A stretch of 64,000 nucleotides of DNA. It comes from a virus. The notes below the pieces were generated by a model. The model was not told the DNA's origin, searched no databases, and saw only the letters and a program-made list of their open reading frames with translations. The stretch is taken from the IMG/VR virus record IMGVR_UViG_3300015371_000009, positions 1 to 64,000 of that record; one strand, written 5' to 3'. The position numbers were made by a program, and so were the translations under genes. Shown here one piece after another: positions 39,201-46,330 of the stretch; position 1 is the first letter of the stretch; every line of letters starts with the position of its first letter.

Positions 39201-39225
39201 GGGTTTTGAAGTTGCTTCAAAACCC
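39201..39225 (+). terminator. Perfect 11-bp hairpin after the methyltransferase
   Basis: GGGTTTTGAAG and CTTCAAAACCC flank a 3-nt loop. There is no T-run after it, so it could slow or terminate transcription weakly, or protect the mRNA end. Confidence 0.5.
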
Positions 39226-39272
39226 AGGTCAGACTTCAAGGCGCGCGGTTCTGCCGTGCCCCGCGCTCCGAT

Positions 39273-39300
39273 CCCGGAGCGAAGCCACTCCGGGCTTTTT
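39273..39300 (+). terminator. Rho-independent terminator
   Basis: CCCGGAG/CTCCGGG stem, 8-nt loop, then CTTTTT. It closes the operon ending at 39194. Confidence 0.8.
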
Positions 39301-39336
39301 CGGTAATTTATTCCAACGGAATAAATCAAAAATCTG
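39301..39336. repeat. 35-bp palindrome-containing repeat, copy B
   Basis: Matches 11054-11088 inverted, with a single one-base length difference. Core palindrome TTTATTCC-AAC-GGAATAAA at 39307-39325. It lies between a terminator and the ATG at 39347, a plausible operator or promoter place. Confidence 0.85.
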
Positions 39337-39346
39337 GAGGCCGCCC

Positions 39347-39730
39347 ATGTCGTCGCTGCAAATCATCACCGGTCCGGTGATCGAAGCCGGCGAAAGCCTG
39401 TCGGACGCAATCGACTGCGGCAATGGCGAGATGGTTCGCATCACCATGCCGGCGGATTGGAGCGGCGGCGTGCTGACGTTTGCAATCTCAACCGACGGCG
39501 AAGGCTTCAACGACGTCTACAGCTTCGACGGCGACGAAGTCGCGATCAACGTGGTGCGCGGCTCGGCAGTGTTTGTGCCGCAGGCCATGGGACGCGCGGT
39601 CAAGTTCATCAAGTTTCGGTCTGGCACCAGCAAAAATCCGCAGCCGCAAGAGCAGCGCCGCGAATTCGCGGTGGCGGTCGAGCAGGGCGGCGGCGCCGAC
39701 ATTGAAGTAACGCCGCAGCGTCGCTCCTGA
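39347..39730 (+). CDS. Hypothetical beta-rich protein, 127 aa
   Basis: It starts at MSSLQIITGPVIEAGESLSD with GGAGG upstream. The translation is beta-rich with 'VNVVRGSAVF'-like strands, suggesting a small structural or decoration protein. The far-upstream start at 39173 is discarded because it crosses a terminator. Confidence 0.6.
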   Translation: MSSLQIITGPVIEAGESLSDAIDCGNGEMVRITMPADWSGGVLTFAISTDGEGFNDVYSFDGDEVAINVVRGSAVFVPQAMGRAVKFIKFRSGTSKNPQPQEQRREFAVAVEQGGGADIEVTPQRRS

Positions 39731-39878
39731 TCGAGATTGACAACGATCGCGATTGAGGAAAAATTAAAACCGCCTTCAGTCGGGGTCGTTGAGGGCGCCT
39801 CACAACTTGCAACGACATTTACCCGCGGTGATGTCGGCCATCCTGGCCGGCACACCTAAACTGAAAGGACATAGCGTT

Positions 39879-40475
39879 ATGGCACGAGCAAGTCTGGCCT
39901 ATATCATTCTGCTCGAGGATAGTGGCGGCGGCTCGCCGCCCGGCATTTGGGGCGGGCCGCCGTTGTATCCCGACCAAGGTCTGCCGGGATGGCAGCCGCG
40001 TCCCTCGCATCCGATTGCACCCGGTGGTCAGCCTCCCTATCCATCTCAGGGTCCGGGCTTTCCTACCCATCCCATCGCTCCGGGTGGTCAGCCTCCCTAT
40101 CCATCTCAGGGTCCAGGCTTTCCGACGCATCCGATCGCACCGGGCGGCAAGCCTCCAGGCATTTGGGGCGGCCCACCGCTCTACCCTGACCAAGGCCTTC
40201 CTGGTCCGCAACCAACGCCGACTCCGCCGATCTATCTGCCGCCTGGGACTATACCGGGGCATCCTTCGCATCCGATCTACATCCCGCCATCGATCTGGCC
40301 GTCGCCGGGCGTTCCCACGCATCCGATCGTGCTGCCGCCGGAAGGTTCGGGCGACAAGCCGGAGGTGCTGGAAAACTGGGAGGTGAAAACCGCGTGGTCG
40401 CCGAATAGCGGCTGGGTAGTTGCCATCGTACCTTCGGAGGAGCATCCGGGCGTGCCAACGCCGTCAGAAAAATGA
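39879..40475 (+). CDS. Proline/glycine-rich repeat protein
   Basis: A 198-residue protein. About residues 20-105 hold near-identical units of SHPIAPGGQPPYPSQGPGFP type, encoded by tandem DNA repeats of roughly 63 bp, plus a repeated PPGIWGGPPLYPDQGLPG. The C-terminal 45 residues are ordered (WEVKTAWSPNSGWVVAIVPS). It may be a flexible virion or surface protein. GAAAGGACA precedes the ATG. Confidence 0.65.
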   Translation: MARASLAYIILLEDSGGGSPPGIWGGPPLYPDQGLPGWQPRPSHPIAPGGQPPYPSQGPGFPTHPIAPGGQPPYPSQGPGFPTHPIAPGGKPPGIWGGPPLYPDQGLPGPQPTPTPPIYLPPGTIPGHPSHPIYIPPSIWPSPGVPTHPIVLPPEGSGDKPEVLENWEVKTAWSPNSGWVVAIVPSEEHPGVPTPSEK

Positions 40476-40675
40476 CGTCGCAACACTAGCGCGGCCCGTT
40501 TCGAATTGGCCTTCGTTGGCGGGCCGCGCCAAAGACTCACCGAACTGCGTCGACTGGTGGGGTTCAAGCCGGACAAGCCTGCTTTACCAGCAAATTGATG
40601 CTTCCCCTCGGTGAGGGCGGCGGCGCCTAGCCCGCACGCAAGGTGCCGCCGCCACAAATTTCAGGGGATCGCAGT
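40476..40675. repeat. Intergenic region with two perfect hairpins
   Basis: GCGCGGCCCG/CGGGCCGCGC arms (40489-40498 and 40520-40529, 21-nt loop) and GGCGGCGGC/GCCGCCGCC arms (40616-40624 and 40645-40653, 20-nt loop). Neither carries the family 10-mer. One may be a terminator for the proline-rich gene. Confidence 0.6.
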
Positions 40676-40867
40676 GTGACCCGACCGATGAACGACTGGC
40701 GCCCGATCGACAGCGCGCCGCGTGACGGCACGGAAGTCTACTTGCATTTGAATTTTCCGAACGGCGTCCCGGCCTACTGGGACCGTGAGCTGAAGACTTG
40801 GGTTTTGTGTCGGCCGCTGCACATCGAGTCGCTGCGCGAGCCGAAAGCCTGGAGGCCTAAGCCATGA
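40676..40867 (+). CDS. Small DUF551-like protein
   Basis: The GTG at 40676 follows AGGGGATC at a good distance; the ATG at 40688 ([14 protein letters not shown]) is the alternative. The [11 protein letters not shown] pattern matches a short phage family often annotated DUF551. It overlaps the collagen-like gene by four bases. Confidence 0.6.
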   Translation: MTRPMNDWRPIDSAPRDGTEVYLHLNFPNGVPAYWDRELKTWVLCRPLHIESLREPKAWRPKP

Positions 40868-41484
40868 TCGTCTGGCTGCTGACTGTCACGCTCAAAGCCA
40901 ACGCGGTGCTCGGGCTCGGCGGCATCGCCACCGAAGCCGAATGCAAACGGCTGGCGCCGCTGATCGAGCAAGGTGCCCCCTACACTTGCATCCAGTACGA
41001 TGCCGCAAATCTCGGCGCCGGCATGCAAGGCCCGCCCGGTCCGCAAGGCCCCGCCGGTCCGCCCGGTCCGACCGGCACAACCGGCGCTCGCGGTGCCACC
41101 GGTCCGGCCGGTCCAACCGGTCCCACTGGAACTGCTGGGCCTGTCGGTCCCGAAGGTGATCCCGGTCCGCAAGGCATCGCCGGCCCGGTTGGTCCCAAGG
41201 GCAACACCGGCGCGACCGGTCCCGCCGGTTCTGTCGGGCCGATCGGTCCGCAAGGCGTCGCTGGCGCGAAGGGTGATGTCGGGCCCGTTGGTCCAGTTGG
41301 TCCGATGGGGCCGCAAGGTCCGGAAGGGCCGCAGGGTCCGCCGGGTCCTGCCGGCAGCGGCACCGGCGCGAGCTTGCCGGCGCAGCCGAAAGCCGAATGT
41401 CTCTGGAGTGGCACGGCCTGGGTCTGCAAGGAAACAGCTCAATACCTGACCGACGAACCAACGCCACCACCGCCAGCAAAATGA
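40864..41484 (+). CDS. Collagen-like repeat protein
   Basis: A 206-residue protein. A hydrophobic N-terminus and a Cys pair are followed by about 40 Gly-X-Y triplets ([19 protein letters not shown] type, about residues 52-170), then a Cys-containing end ([13 protein letters not shown]). The triplets would trimerise. Such proteins occur as tail-fibre or surface modules. A second collagen-like gene lies at 57111. Confidence 0.75.
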   Translation: MIVWLLTVTLKANAVLGLGGIATEAECKRLAPLIEQGAPYTCIQYDAANLGAGMQGPPGPQGPAGPPGPTGTTGARGATGPAGPTGPTGTAGPVGPEGDPGPQGIAGPVGPKGNTGATGPAGSVGPIGPQGVAGAKGDVGPVGPVGPMGPQGPEGPQGPPGPAGSGTGASLPAQPKAECLWSGTAWVCKETAQYLTDEPTPPPPAK

Positions 41485-42167
41485 CCGAGACTCTGCTTGG
41501 CAATCTCTCGCCGGTGGAGCGCCTCGAGCTGAAGGTCGCCGTTGCGCGCGCCTATCTTGCCGGCAAGCCGGTGAACGAATTCATGGTCGAGCATGCCGAC
41601 TGCTCGATGCCACGCTGGCTGATCCAAAAGCTCTACCGCAAATGTTTCGACGTCGACGGCGACAAGGCGCCGCGCTGCCGGCATTGTCCGGACAAGCACG
41701 TCGGTCACAAAGGCGTTTGCCGGGTCGCGCGGCCAGCGCCGCCGGAGCCGCCGCCGCTGCCGGATCAATACGTCAGCACCGCTTGCCCATGTTGCGGCAA
41801 CGAACTCGGACGCGAAACGCTGGCGATCGACATCAACAGCAACCGCATGGCCTACCGCGGCCAGCATTGGAAATTGCAGCCGCAAGTCGCGGTATTTATG
41901 CAGACCGTCGCGCAAGCTTGGCCGAAGCCGGCCGATGCCGCTTCGTTGCAATTCGCCCTATGGGGCGCCGCCGATGGCCCGCGTTGCGCCGATACCACGC
42001 TGAAAACGTATGCCAGCAAGCTGCGCGGGCTGCTGGCCGGCACGGGTGTCGAATTACATACCGGCAACCGCCCCGGTTCCTATTTGCTATGGCTGCCGGA
42101 AGGCCAGTCCGTGCATGCCGCCTGCACGGAACCCAGTCCAAAAAATAATAGTGCGATCGCGGCTTGA
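41481..42167 (+). CDS. Zn- and winged-helix DNA-binding protein
   Basis: A 228-residue protein. [15 protein letters not shown] and CPCCGNELG make two Cys clusters. A C-terminal winged helix has [17 protein letters not shown], ending in [10 protein letters not shown]. The wing resembles that of 24488-24910. It overlaps the collagen gene stop. A transcription regulator is plausible. Confidence 0.65.
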   Translation: MTETLLGNLSPVERLELKVAVARAYLAGKPVNEFMVEHADCSMPRWLIQKLYRKCFDVDGDKAPRCRHCPDKHVGHKGVCRVARPAPPEPPPLPDQYVSTACPCCGNELGRETLAIDINSNRMAYRGQHWKLQPQVAVFMQTVAQAWPKPADAASLQFALWGAADGPRCADTTLKTYASKLRGLLAGTGVELHTGNRPGSYLLWLPEGQSVHAACTEPSPKNNSAIAA

Positions 42168-42339
42168 CTCGGAGGTCCAAAAAACGAATCGTTCTCGCTT
42201 CAGCATCCCGCTCCAGAGCACAAGATGGCGCAGGAATTCTGAAAATCGCAATGCTGGTTGGGCCGGGTGGAAGCGCGCTCTGACCACGTTTTCGGAAAGG
42301 CTCGGCAATCCTGCCGGCCTGTGTAGGAGGCTTGTTCCT

Positions 42340-43161
42340 ATGAAGCGAGCACTCGCGTTACTGCTCTTGCTATCGGCCGCGTTCATCGGCCCTGCCAAGG
42401 CGGACCTGGTTTTGTCCGACTTGGTGTTTCGTGACCTCGGAGCCACCGGATTCGGCAGCGCCCCCAGGCTGTTGACCCTGCAAAATGATCCACTTGAAAG
42501 CGGCGGCACCATTGCCGGCGCTGGCGGCACCACGACGTTCTTTTACGGCGGCGTGCCAACCGTGACGCAGACCACGTGCACCAGCAACGGCACGTGTGGA
42601 GCAGCTGGCGGCGGCACCCGCACCGGCACCAACGAGTCACTGGTCTACAGCGTCGGCGCGCTCGGCTGGCTCTCCGGTGCCCAGGTCGGCATCGGTCTTG
42701 ACACCAACCAGACCGGCAATTCCGGTCCGCTGAGCTTCAACACGTTGACGTTGACGCTCTACAACTCGGCCGGCACCGCGCTCGGGTCATTCTCGGGCAA
42801 CTCGCCAGTCGACATCAGCGAGGCACTGCTCGCGGCCCAGCAGGGCAACGGCAACAGCGTGTTCGACATCCGACTCGATGCCGCACAGCAAGCCCAGTAC
42901 GACGCAATCCTCGCCGCCAACGGCGGCGCATTCAACGTGTTCGAAGGCCTGCGAGCCTCATTCGGCTGCGGCGCATTCGGACCATCGGTCTGCGGCACGA
43001 CCGGCAACTTCTCGTCAAACGACGGCGCGGAAAGCTTCCTCGCATTCCAGGCCGCGGCAGTGCCCGGCCCGATCGCTGGCGCCGGTCTGCCCGGCATCAT
43101 CGGAGCAATGTCGTTTGGCCTTGTCTGGCTGAACCGGAGGCGCCGGCAGCTTCTCGCTTGA
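42340..43161 (+). CDS. Exported protein with PEP-CTERM-like tail
   Basis: A 273-residue protein behind GTGTAGGAGG. It has a signal peptide (1-21, ...KADLVL), a beta-rich Gly/Thr-rich body with Cys pairs, and a C-terminal VPGPIAGAGLPG motif, hydrophobic helix and RRRR tail. This is the three-part signal of PEP-CTERM proteins sorted by exosortase. It is likely host-derived and acts in the lysogen's envelope or exopolysaccharide. Confidence 0.75.
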   Translation: MKRALALLLLLSAAFIGPAKADLVLSDLVFRDLGATGFGSAPRLLTLQNDPLESGGTIAGAGGTTTFFYGGVPTVTQTTCTSNGTCGAAGGGTRTGTNESLVYSVGALGWLSGAQVGIGLDTNQTGNSGPLSFNTLTLTLYNSAGTALGSFSGNSPVDISEALLAAQQGNGNSVFDIRLDAAQQAQYDAILAANGGAFNVFEGLRASFGCGAFGPSVCGTTGNFSSNDGAESFLAFQAAAVPGPIAGAGLPGIIGAMSFGLVWLNRRRRQLLA

Positions 43162-43165
43162 TGCC

Positions 43166-43378
43166 ATGCGCCTCTACATTCCGGTTTGGCTCGACGACTG
43201 GCTAAACCGCGACGTCTACCGGCGAGTACGCAGAATTGATATTTTTCTCGTGCTCGCCGGCATCGGCTGCGTCGCGTGGTACGGACACTCCTACGGCATC
43301 CGCGGTGCGGTCGCCGGCTTCGTCGCCTACGTGGCGATGTTGTGGGTCGGCTTGTTTATGCGGAGCCAGTCCGAATAA
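43166..43378 (+). CDS. Small inner-membrane protein, 70 aa
   Basis: It has two hydrophobic segments (IDIFLVLAGIGCVAWYG and AVAGFVAYVAMLWVGLFM). Four bases after the PEP-CTERM-like gene. The function is unknown. Confidence 0.6.
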   Translation: MRLYIPVWLDDWLNRDVYRRVRRIDIFLVLAGIGCVAWYGHSYGIRGAVAGFVAYVAMLWVGLFMRSQSE

Positions 43379-43441
43379 CGAAGTTGGCGGGGCGCCGGAA
43401 ATGCCCCCAGCCCCCACTGAGAAATCCGGCGCAACGCCGGG

Positions 43442-43481
43442 CCGCGGCCGGGACCACCATCTCGGCCGCGGTTCAATTTTT
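43442..43481 (+). terminator. Rho-independent terminator
   Basis: CCGCGGCCG/CGGCCGCGG arms (43442-43450, 43463-43471) are followed by TTCAATTTTT. It ends the rightward block just before convergent genes. Confidence 0.8.
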
Positions 43482-43500
43482 CCCAGGGCTGGCTGATGGT

Positions 43501-43752
43501 CTAGTCCGCTTGCTTCTCCTCTGAGCGAACAAAGGCCATCAGCCCCTCTGGAATCGAATCGACGGTGCCGAATTCCTCGCCAGCGAGGTGCACGGTGTAG
43601 CGCCCGGTCCAGCGGTGCCGCTCCGTCACCGCCCAGCCGCGGCGCTTCACCGCTGCCGGCATTTCGCGATCGAGCCATCCGAGAATTTCGCGGCCGCGCA
43701 TGACGTAGACGCGATCGCCCGCGCGCTCGGTTCGAATGTCGGTCGTGTTCAT
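43501..43752 (-). CDS. Hypothetical protein, 83 aa
   Basis: Starts MNTTDIRTERAGDRVYVM. Alpha/beta with a 'VHLAGEEFGTVDSIPEG' segment. Overlaps the upstream gene by ATGA. The function is unknown. Confidence 0.6.
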   Translation of the reverse strand: MNTTDIRTERAGDRVYVMRGREILGWLDREMPAAVKRRGWAVTERHRWTGRYTVHLAGEEFGTVDSIPEGLMAFVRSEEKQAD

Positions 43753-44135
43753 GCTGCTTGCCTCCGTTGCTCGGCTTGGCGCTTTTCGGCCATCGCCGCG
43801 GCGTACATGGCGCGCCACTGCTCGGGCGTGCGGTTGCTGCGGTCGCGCATGGCGGCGGCGTTCTGCCGGCGCCGGTTCTGCTCGCGGATCGCGCGTTCGA
43901 TGTCGGCGGCATTGTTGTGGAACGTGCCGCTCGCGCAGTTCGGTTTCGGCAGCGGCGTTTCGCTCCTCGGCCGCTTGGCGCGGATCGCGGCCTCGACGGC
44001 TTCGGCGTAAGCCCGCCGATGCTGCGGCAACATTTTGCTGATGCTGCCGACATGCCGCGCGAGCGCGCGATACTTGCGCAACGCCGGGCTGTCCAGGTTG
44101 TAGGCCGGGCCGAACTGTTCGACGATGTTTGCCAT
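43749..44135 (-). CDS. Hypothetical basic helical protein, 128 aa
   Basis: Start at MANIVEQFGPAYNLDS. It is a charged helix-rich protein with many Arg/Ala in its C-terminal half (AMRDRSNRTPEQWRAMYAAA). The function is unknown. Confidence 0.6.
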   Translation of the reverse strand: MANIVEQFGPAYNLDSPALRKYRALARHVGSISKMLPQHRRAYAEAVEAAIRAKRPRSETPLPKPNCASGTFHNNAADIERAIREQNRRRQNAAAMRDRSNRTPEQWRAMYAAAMAEKRQAEQRRQAA

Positions 44136-44140
44136 GGCGC

Positions 44141-44398
44141 TCACCAATGCACGACGAAATCGAGGAGGGCACCGCCGCGGGTGGTGCCGCCGTACATGTC
44201 ATAGAGCCAGCTAAAGCGCGGCTCTTGCGGTTCGCCGTCGGCATCGCGCACCACGTCGACCACGGTCATGCCGTCGCTGGCGAGGCCCGCGATGGCCTTT
44301 CGGCAGGCGGCATCGTCCGCCGCCTCAAGACCGGAGAAGTCGCCATTGACCAGCGCTGACGCCCAGTCGGCGGGCAGGGTTACGGTAGAGACTTTCAT
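44141..44398 (-). CDS. Hypothetical protein, 85 aa
   Basis: Begins MKVSTVTLPADWASALVNGD. The sequence, including 'VVDVVRDADGEPQEPRFSWL', resembles small phage proteins of unknown function. Confidence 0.6.
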   Translation of the reverse strand: MKVSTVTLPADWASALVNGDFSGLEAADDAACRKAIAGLASDGMTVVDVVRDADGEPQEPRFSWLYDMYGGTTRGGALLDFVVHW

Positions 44399-44399
44399 T

Positions 44400-44927
44400 T
44401 CAAGCTCCCACTGTTGCGCGGGCTTCGCGGCCCGACTCGTAATACGACTTGGAGGAGGGAACGCCGCGGCACATGCGGGCCGAATTGTCGGCGCAGATGC
44501 TATGGGCGATGTCCCAGCGCGCGACGGTCTTGCCGTTGCTCCGAACGTGGAGATAGAGCACGTCAGCGTGCAAGCCGGCAGCGGCGACGTAGCCGTTGCT
44601 ATGGCCGTCGGGATAGAACGAAAAGCGGAGTTCATCGCCGACCCGCAGCGACTTCAGCGCCGAAGACACGGGCGTATGCTGGTCGTGGTAGATGCCGGCC
44701 ATCGCGAAACACTCGACCTTGCCGGCCTTGGCTAGCTCGCGATGCTCCCAGTTTTCGAAATCGACCTCAGCCGGCAGCACGTGCTCCGTGTCGACGGCGA
44801 ACGGGTCGCGCTCCGTGATCCGCTTGCGCTTGATCAATCGCACCAGCCCCTCGGGATGGCGCGCGCCGAAATGGACGCAGATGTCGTTAGCGGCGCGGAT
44901 GGCAGCAATGTCGAGCTTGGTTAGCAT
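44400..44927 (-). CDS. Hypothetical protein, 175 aa
   Basis: The central region 'ADVLYLHVRSNGKTVARWDI' and 'DELRFSFYPDGHSNGYV' are beta-rich. It sits within a leftward operon of unrelated small genes. No domain is recognised. Confidence 0.6.
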   Translation of the reverse strand: MLTKLDIAAIRAANDICVHFGARHPEGLVRLIKRKRITERDPFAVDTEHVLPAEVDFENWEHRELAKAGKVECFAMAGIYHDQHTPVSSALKSLRVGDELRFSFYPDGHSNGYVAAAGLHADVLYLHVRSNGKTVARWDIAHSICADNSARMCRGVPSSKSYYESGREARATVGA

Positions 44928-44945
44928 GGTCAGGGTTCCTTTCGT

Positions 44946-45113
44946 TCAGCCGTCAATTTCGACGGCATACCGGACCGCGCCGTCGGCGCGTTTGCGGCTT
45001 TTGATTTCGGGGTGCTCGCACTCGGCGACTTCGCCGGTTGCGAAATAGTCCTCCAGGGCGCGCTCGGCGGCCGCACGGGACTTGTGGCTGGAGTAGGCAA
45101 AACGAACGGTCAT
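44946..45113 (-). CDS. Hypothetical protein, 55 aa
   Basis: The start MTVRFAYSSHKSRAAAER is fixed by a promoter and SD (GAAAGGAAGCC). First gene of the 43501-45113 operon. The function is unknown. Confidence 0.6.
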   Translation of the reverse strand: MTVRFAYSSHKSRAAAERALEDYFATGEVAECEHPEIKSRKRADGAVRYAVEIDG

Positions 45114-45136
45114 GGCAGGGCTTCCTTTCACCCTGT

Positions 45137-45171
45137 ATATAGGCCAATTTGGCATACCGGTCAAGATGGCC
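45137..45171 (-). promoter_or_regulatory. Leftward promoter with two operators
   Basis: On the minus strand, TTGACC (45164-45159), 16 bp, CTATAT (45142-45137). Operators GGCCAATTTGGCA (45142-45154) and GGTCAAGATGGCC (45159-45171) overlap it. Confidence 0.8.
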
Positions 45172-45178
45172 GGTGTAA

Positions 45179-45796
45179 TTATTTTCGGTGCTGTTTCAGC
45201 CGATCCAGGGCGTTAACCATGGGTTCCGCCAGTCTGGCGCCCTCGGCCGGATCGAGCTGCTGGCCATGGCGCCAATATTCGACCTTGCGATAGGGCTTGC
45301 GCGGCTGGAGGTGGCGCACGACGGGAATGCCGGCGACGAAGTCGTTGATCCAGCGCGGTTGGCCTATGAACATCACCGCGACAAACAGCTCCGGCCGGGT
45401 CGGGTCCATGGTCTGGTCGAATAGCAGGCCGGCGGCCTTGCGCGCCTCGGGGGTCAGCGTCTTATCGTCGATCCGCCTGCTGTAACTCGGCGCCGCAAGA
45501 TACGGGCAGGCCTGCAGCGCGTAATGCACGCATTCGTCATGCATCGGCGGGTCGATATAGGCGCCGCGCGCGTGGAACGCCGAACCCGGTCCGCCGACCA
45601 GCCAGCGGCCGCGCAACAGCCGCTGGCCGCAGATCGGACAGCGGTCCTGCACGATGACCCGCTGGCGCGCCGCTTCGTTGTTGATGGTGAAGTGCGGCCG
45701 GCCGTCGGTGCCGCGCAGCACGGTCACCGGAATCGGATAGCCGCGGGCGTCGCGCTCCAGCTTAGCCATGCGGTCGGGAATGCGGATGGCGGTCAT
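45179..45796 (-). CDS. Conserved Cys-rich phage protein, paralog of 17225-17881
   Basis: A 205-residue protein starting MTAIRIPDRMAKLERD. CPICGQRLLRG, DPPMHDECVHYALQACPYL match the 17225 protein. The spacing suggests a treble-clef-like zinc site. The function is unknown. Confidence 0.65.
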   Translation of the reverse strand: MTAIRIPDRMAKLERDARGYPIPVTVLRGTDGRPHFTINNEAARQRVIVQDRCPICGQRLLRGRWLVGGPGSAFHARGAYIDPPMHDECVHYALQACPYLAAPSYSRRIDDKTLTPEARKAAGLLFDQTMDPTRPELFVAVMFIGQPRWINDFVAGIPVVRHLQPRKPYRKVEYWRHGQQLDPAEGARLAEPMVNALDRLKQHRK

Positions 45797-46029
45797 GGCC
45801 GATTGCAAAGGCCGGCGGCCTTGCTGACTTCGTCCCAGGAGGCATCCCACAGCGCGCGGGCGCCGTTGCGGTCCTCCTCCAGCTCGACGCGGCGCACGCG
45901 GCCGCCGCTGTAGCTGATGCCGTCGCGGGCGTATTCCATCGCCGCGGTGTAGGTGTGGAACGACGTGTCACGGTCGACGGAGCCGTTGGCGAAATGCACG
46001 GCGATGACGTAGCGCTTGCGGTGGATCAT
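45793..46029 (-). CDS. Hypothetical protein, 78 aa
   Basis: Begins MIHRKRYVIAVHFANGS. Mixed alpha/beta with 'ALWDASWDEVSKAAGLC'. It overlaps its downstream neighbour by ATGA. The function is unknown. Confidence 0.6.
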   Translation of the reverse strand: MIHRKRYVIAVHFANGSVDRDTSFHTYTAAMEYARDGISYSGGRVRRVELEEDRNGARALWDASWDEVSKAAGLCNRP

Positions 46030-46241
46030 GGCTTCACCAGCGACGCGATTGCCACTAGGCCGATGAACTTGCCTTCAAGGCTCTCGACAAAGCAGTGGCC
46101 CATGGCGCCGATCGGCGGGCAGCCGTAGGGCGTGCAGACCCGCACCTTGGTGCCATTGGCCGGAGTGTTGGACTTGCGATCGCAGATGTCCCAGCCGGAG
46201 GCCTTGAACGTCCAGACCGATCCTTTGCGCGGCTTTTTCAT
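46026..46241 (-). CDS. Hypothetical protein, 71 aa
   Basis: Starts MKKPRKGSVWTFKASGWDIC. It is a beta-rich small protein, first gene after a well-formed promoter, overlapping the following gene. The function is unknown. Confidence 0.6.
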   Translation of the reverse strand: MKKPRKGSVWTFKASGWDICDRKSNTPANGTKVRVCTPYGCPPIGAMGHCFVESLEGKFIGLVAIASLVKP

Positions 46242-46267
46242 TTCGGATTCTCCTCTGTTCACCTCCT

Positions 46268-46330
46268 ATATAGGCCAAACGGGCAGATAGGTCAATATGG
46301 CCGGTGTAATAAATTCAGGCCAGAATGGCC
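46268..46330 (-). promoter_or_regulatory. Leftward promoter with three operators
   Basis: On the minus strand, TTGACC (46295-46290), 16 bp, CTATAT (46273-46268). Operator-like sites lie at 46273-46285, 46290-46302 and 46318-46330 (GGCCAGAATGGCC is a perfect palindrome). The start of the rightward gene at 46297 falls between two of them. Confidence 0.8.

Noticed and set aside
39836-39848. Another operator (GGCCATCCTGGCC)
   Set aside because: It matches the 13-mer but no -35/-10 pair is arranged around it as at the other sites. It may be chance.
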